Both the position numbers and the translations under genes were made by a program. Below are positions 63,301-64,000 of a DNA stretch of 64,000 nt, piece after piece (the stretch's first letter is position 1; every line of letters starts with the position of its first letter). The stretch lies in assembly GCA_016787415.1 (NCBI GenBank), contig JAEUUT010000060.1:1-64000 (forward strand), in the 5' to 3' direction. This DNA comes from Saprospiraceae bacterium (GTDB lineage: Bacteria; Bacteroidota; Bacteroidia; Chitinophagales; Saprospiraceae). The notes beneath the pieces were generated by a model, which saw only the letters and a list, made by a program, of their open reading frames with translations, did not search any database and was not told the DNA's origin.

Positions 63301-64000
63301 TCGTTAAACGTCAGTACAACATCATCGGTGTCCGTGCAGCCATTCTGTTCCAGCGTCCAGGTTACGGTGTACTGACCTGATGCTGAGGCAGTTGCTTGCG
63401 AAACGGGGTCTTGCAGGTCGCTGATCGTGAGCGTTGCACCGGAAGGTGCGGCGCTGACGATCCACTGTCCGTTGCCCGTTCCACTTCCAGCCAGCGTGAT
63501 AACTGAGCCGCATACTGCATTGTCGGGGCCTGCATTGGCTACCGGATTTTGGTAGAAAACAACTGGCTGGCCTTGCGCAACCGACAGGCACAAGTCCGTC
63601 GGGTTGGGGAATCCACTCAGGTTATTTCCTACTACAAACGAAACATAGTAGGTAGTACCGTAGGTCATGCCCGCCTGGAATGAGAATGTGCCCGTATGAT
63701 TCTGAGCAACGACGGTTCCAAGCGATGTGCCGGAATTGGTATGCAGTACAAATGCCGAAACGTCGTTTCCATCCAGTGTTTCGCCGCCGAGATGGGTAGC
63801 GGTAATACTTTCCCCTTCGCATGCCTGTTGAGGCGTGAGGCTCATTTGGCCGGCATCCGTGGTGCAAGCGCAATTGACAACGCCCGTAAGGACAGGAGCG
63901 GTACATCCATTGGCATCGGAAATCGTAAACGAGTAGCCCTGGCCGTTCAGAATAGGCGCAGATACGTAGGTATTTCCGGTCATGGGCACACCATTTACTG
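60387..64000 (-). CDS. Type IX secretion cargo with repeated modules (5' part outside the window)
   Basis: The last ~1204 residues of a giant secreted protein; the frame stays open to base 64000, so the N-terminus is beyond the window. Modules of about 267-272 residues begin with C-A/D/N-C-x-TDAG motifs (near 63870, 63070 and 62255). These hold a GNDV-type and a QPVVFxQNP-type segment followed by PKD-like strands. The third is shortened or diverged. A SprB-like repeat (DVRCWGDKNGSITVDS) and a type B sorting domain (HVYIPNIIKIG, VYDRWGDQMFQ, LYKGDVTVFK) close the protein. Together these point to a surface adhesin-like protein. It is upstream of and co-oriented with the other giant cargo gene, suggesting a surface-protein locus. 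Confidence 0.88.
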   Translation of the reverse strand, partial: VNGVPMTGNTYVSAPILNGQGYSFTISDANGCTAPVLTGVVNCACTTDAGQMSLTPQQACEGESITATHLGGETLDGNDVSAFVLHTNSGTSLGTVVAQNHTGTFSFQAGMTYGTTYYVSFVVGNNLSGFPNPTDLCLSVAQGQPVVFYQNPVANAGPDNAVCGSVITLAGSGTGNGQWIVSAAPSGATLTISDLQDPVSQATASASGQYTVTWTLEQNGCTDTDDVVLTFNDNPSLADLTRDCDPANENYTVTIDIQGGTQPYSVNNNPINGATYVSAPIPNGNPYLYTITDVNGCTMPDISGSFSCDCATDAGTMSLTTLTACEGNTVQAVANADQVLDGNDVISYVLHNGSGQALGDIYAQNTTGIFGIQPGMSLGVTYYISRVAGNPGNNGFPNPQDICFSVAEGQPVVFLQNPTPNAGLDAAVCGNSFDLQAVASAFSGVWTQVSGPGTATFSDGNAPNSNVIVDMLGVYVFQWEESNSICVASDQVEITFNELPVVNGLDETCNGTNTQYTVTFSVSGGTAPYTASGIGGTFSGNNFTSVLLPNNSVYSFTVIDANGCESEVVTGIKNCNCQTDAGTMNTAPIAFCQDQPATAEWNDDATTDADDIVLFVLHNQSGSTLGTVYATSDEPTFSFSSGLQTGVTYYISAIAGNNVNGNIDTNEPCFSVANGTPVQWRPLPTATLAGDATICAGSNSPLQFSGTGNYPLTVTYSNGTSNNNTVTISGQQGTTIQVSPLATTSYTLISVASGNNPTCTTNLSQSVTVNVNQTLSAGTPNEPVRFCQGTALPIQLINLLTGADPGGTWSEVSSVPSLAGAFNAQTGTFLTNGQPAGTYRFKYTRTAPAPCPSDEATVEVVIDPLPVADAGADKQLNCLVLSSTLGGPGTSSGAGIVYEWRRDTSLIGNTINLITGQAGLYSLLVTNSAGCTASDAAVVTVDDELPFANAISVIDVRCWGDKNGSITVDSIISTHPPVLISLNDGPFTSQRIYSALLPGEYTITLQDANGCEWSSDNLQVNEPPQLLLNLGADITVALGDSVHLEALINVPFSFLDTLYWNPVYDTLKAGTLEQDFLPLTSHFIDLRIIDTNGCATSDRTFLIVDQERHVYIPNIIKIGSAENDVVTVFGGRDVAEVESFQVYDRWGDQMFQSGPFMPNDLTKGWKGNFKGKEVNPGVYIFTAVVRFIDGERVLYKGDVTVFK
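61950..63880 (-). repeat. Three large coding modules of ~270 residues (third partial)
   Basis: The three copies of the C-x-C-x-TDAG-led module in the truncated cargo gene. The spacing is about 800-815 bp. The third copy loses similarity after about 100 residues. Confidence 0.78.

Noticed and set aside
1-64000. Insertion sequences, phage genes or tRNA genes
   Set aside because: I found no transposase, integrase, phage structural gene or recognisable tRNA cloverleaf; a tRNA search tool could find ones I missed.

Overview
The window comes from a bacterium of the phylum Bacteroidota, most likely the Saprospiria/Chitinophagia side. Three secreted proteins end in a type IX secretion (type B, CHU_C-like) sorting domain. 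Several promoters match the Bacteroidota form TAnnTTTG. There are also DUF1343/NamZ, DUF983, DUF4386, bacterial alpha-2-macroglobulin and paired OmpH genes. Base composition looks near 50% GC by eye. I saw no rRNA, tRNA, insertion sequence, phage or CRISPR. The species call is inference.

Layout. 1-7.3 kb: 3' part of leuS with an unusual inserted domain, a GT22-like mannosyltransferase, an undecaprenyl-phosphate sugar transferase, a lipoprotein and der. 7.5-15.3 kb: a metallo-beta-lactamase-fold hydrolase, a helical-repeat protein and a ~2050-residue alpha-2-macroglobulin. 15.4-25 kb: NadR-like kinase, histidine ammonia-lyase, two OmpH chaperones, S9 peptidase, aquaporin, an exonuclease/GIY-YIG fusion, NamZ-like muramidase and YraN. 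25-30 kb: dapB, an FtsE-like ATPase, sucC and surE. 30-34.4 kb: a LysM protein and a type IX cargo protein. 34.8-45 kb: small regulators (two Crp/Fnr, one AraC), membrane proteins, DinB-fold proteins, an NRDE protein, a JmjC-like cupin and an alpha/beta hydrolase. 45-52.7 kb: M1 peptidase, small envelope proteins, DUF983 and an Omp85 barrel. 53-64 kb: two giant repeat-rich type IX cargo proteins, the second running off the window.

The most striking content lies between the genes. Twelve long inverted repeats and three lone arms occupy intergenic spaces. Each arm is built from degenerate 7-12 bp words, such as AGTCCTR, GAGTTAT, GGCAAGA, GGTGTTTT, CGCAGAAYT or CACGGATT, and the word variants are mirrored in the opposite arm. 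Two elements have perfect arms, of 72 bp and 65 bp. Several share a short inner core (GTAGAGTACACC or CTCTTGGCAT) although their outer words differ. Elements lie in every convergent gap longer than about 31 bp, in some same-strand gaps, and in none of the nine divergent gaps. Several neighbouring genes use a stop codon carried by an arm. I do not recognise this as a named repeat family. It looks like a modular class of 3'-end hairpin elements and is my main candidate for something undescribed. A second candidate is the ~115-residue nuclease-like domain inside leucyl-tRNA synthetase.
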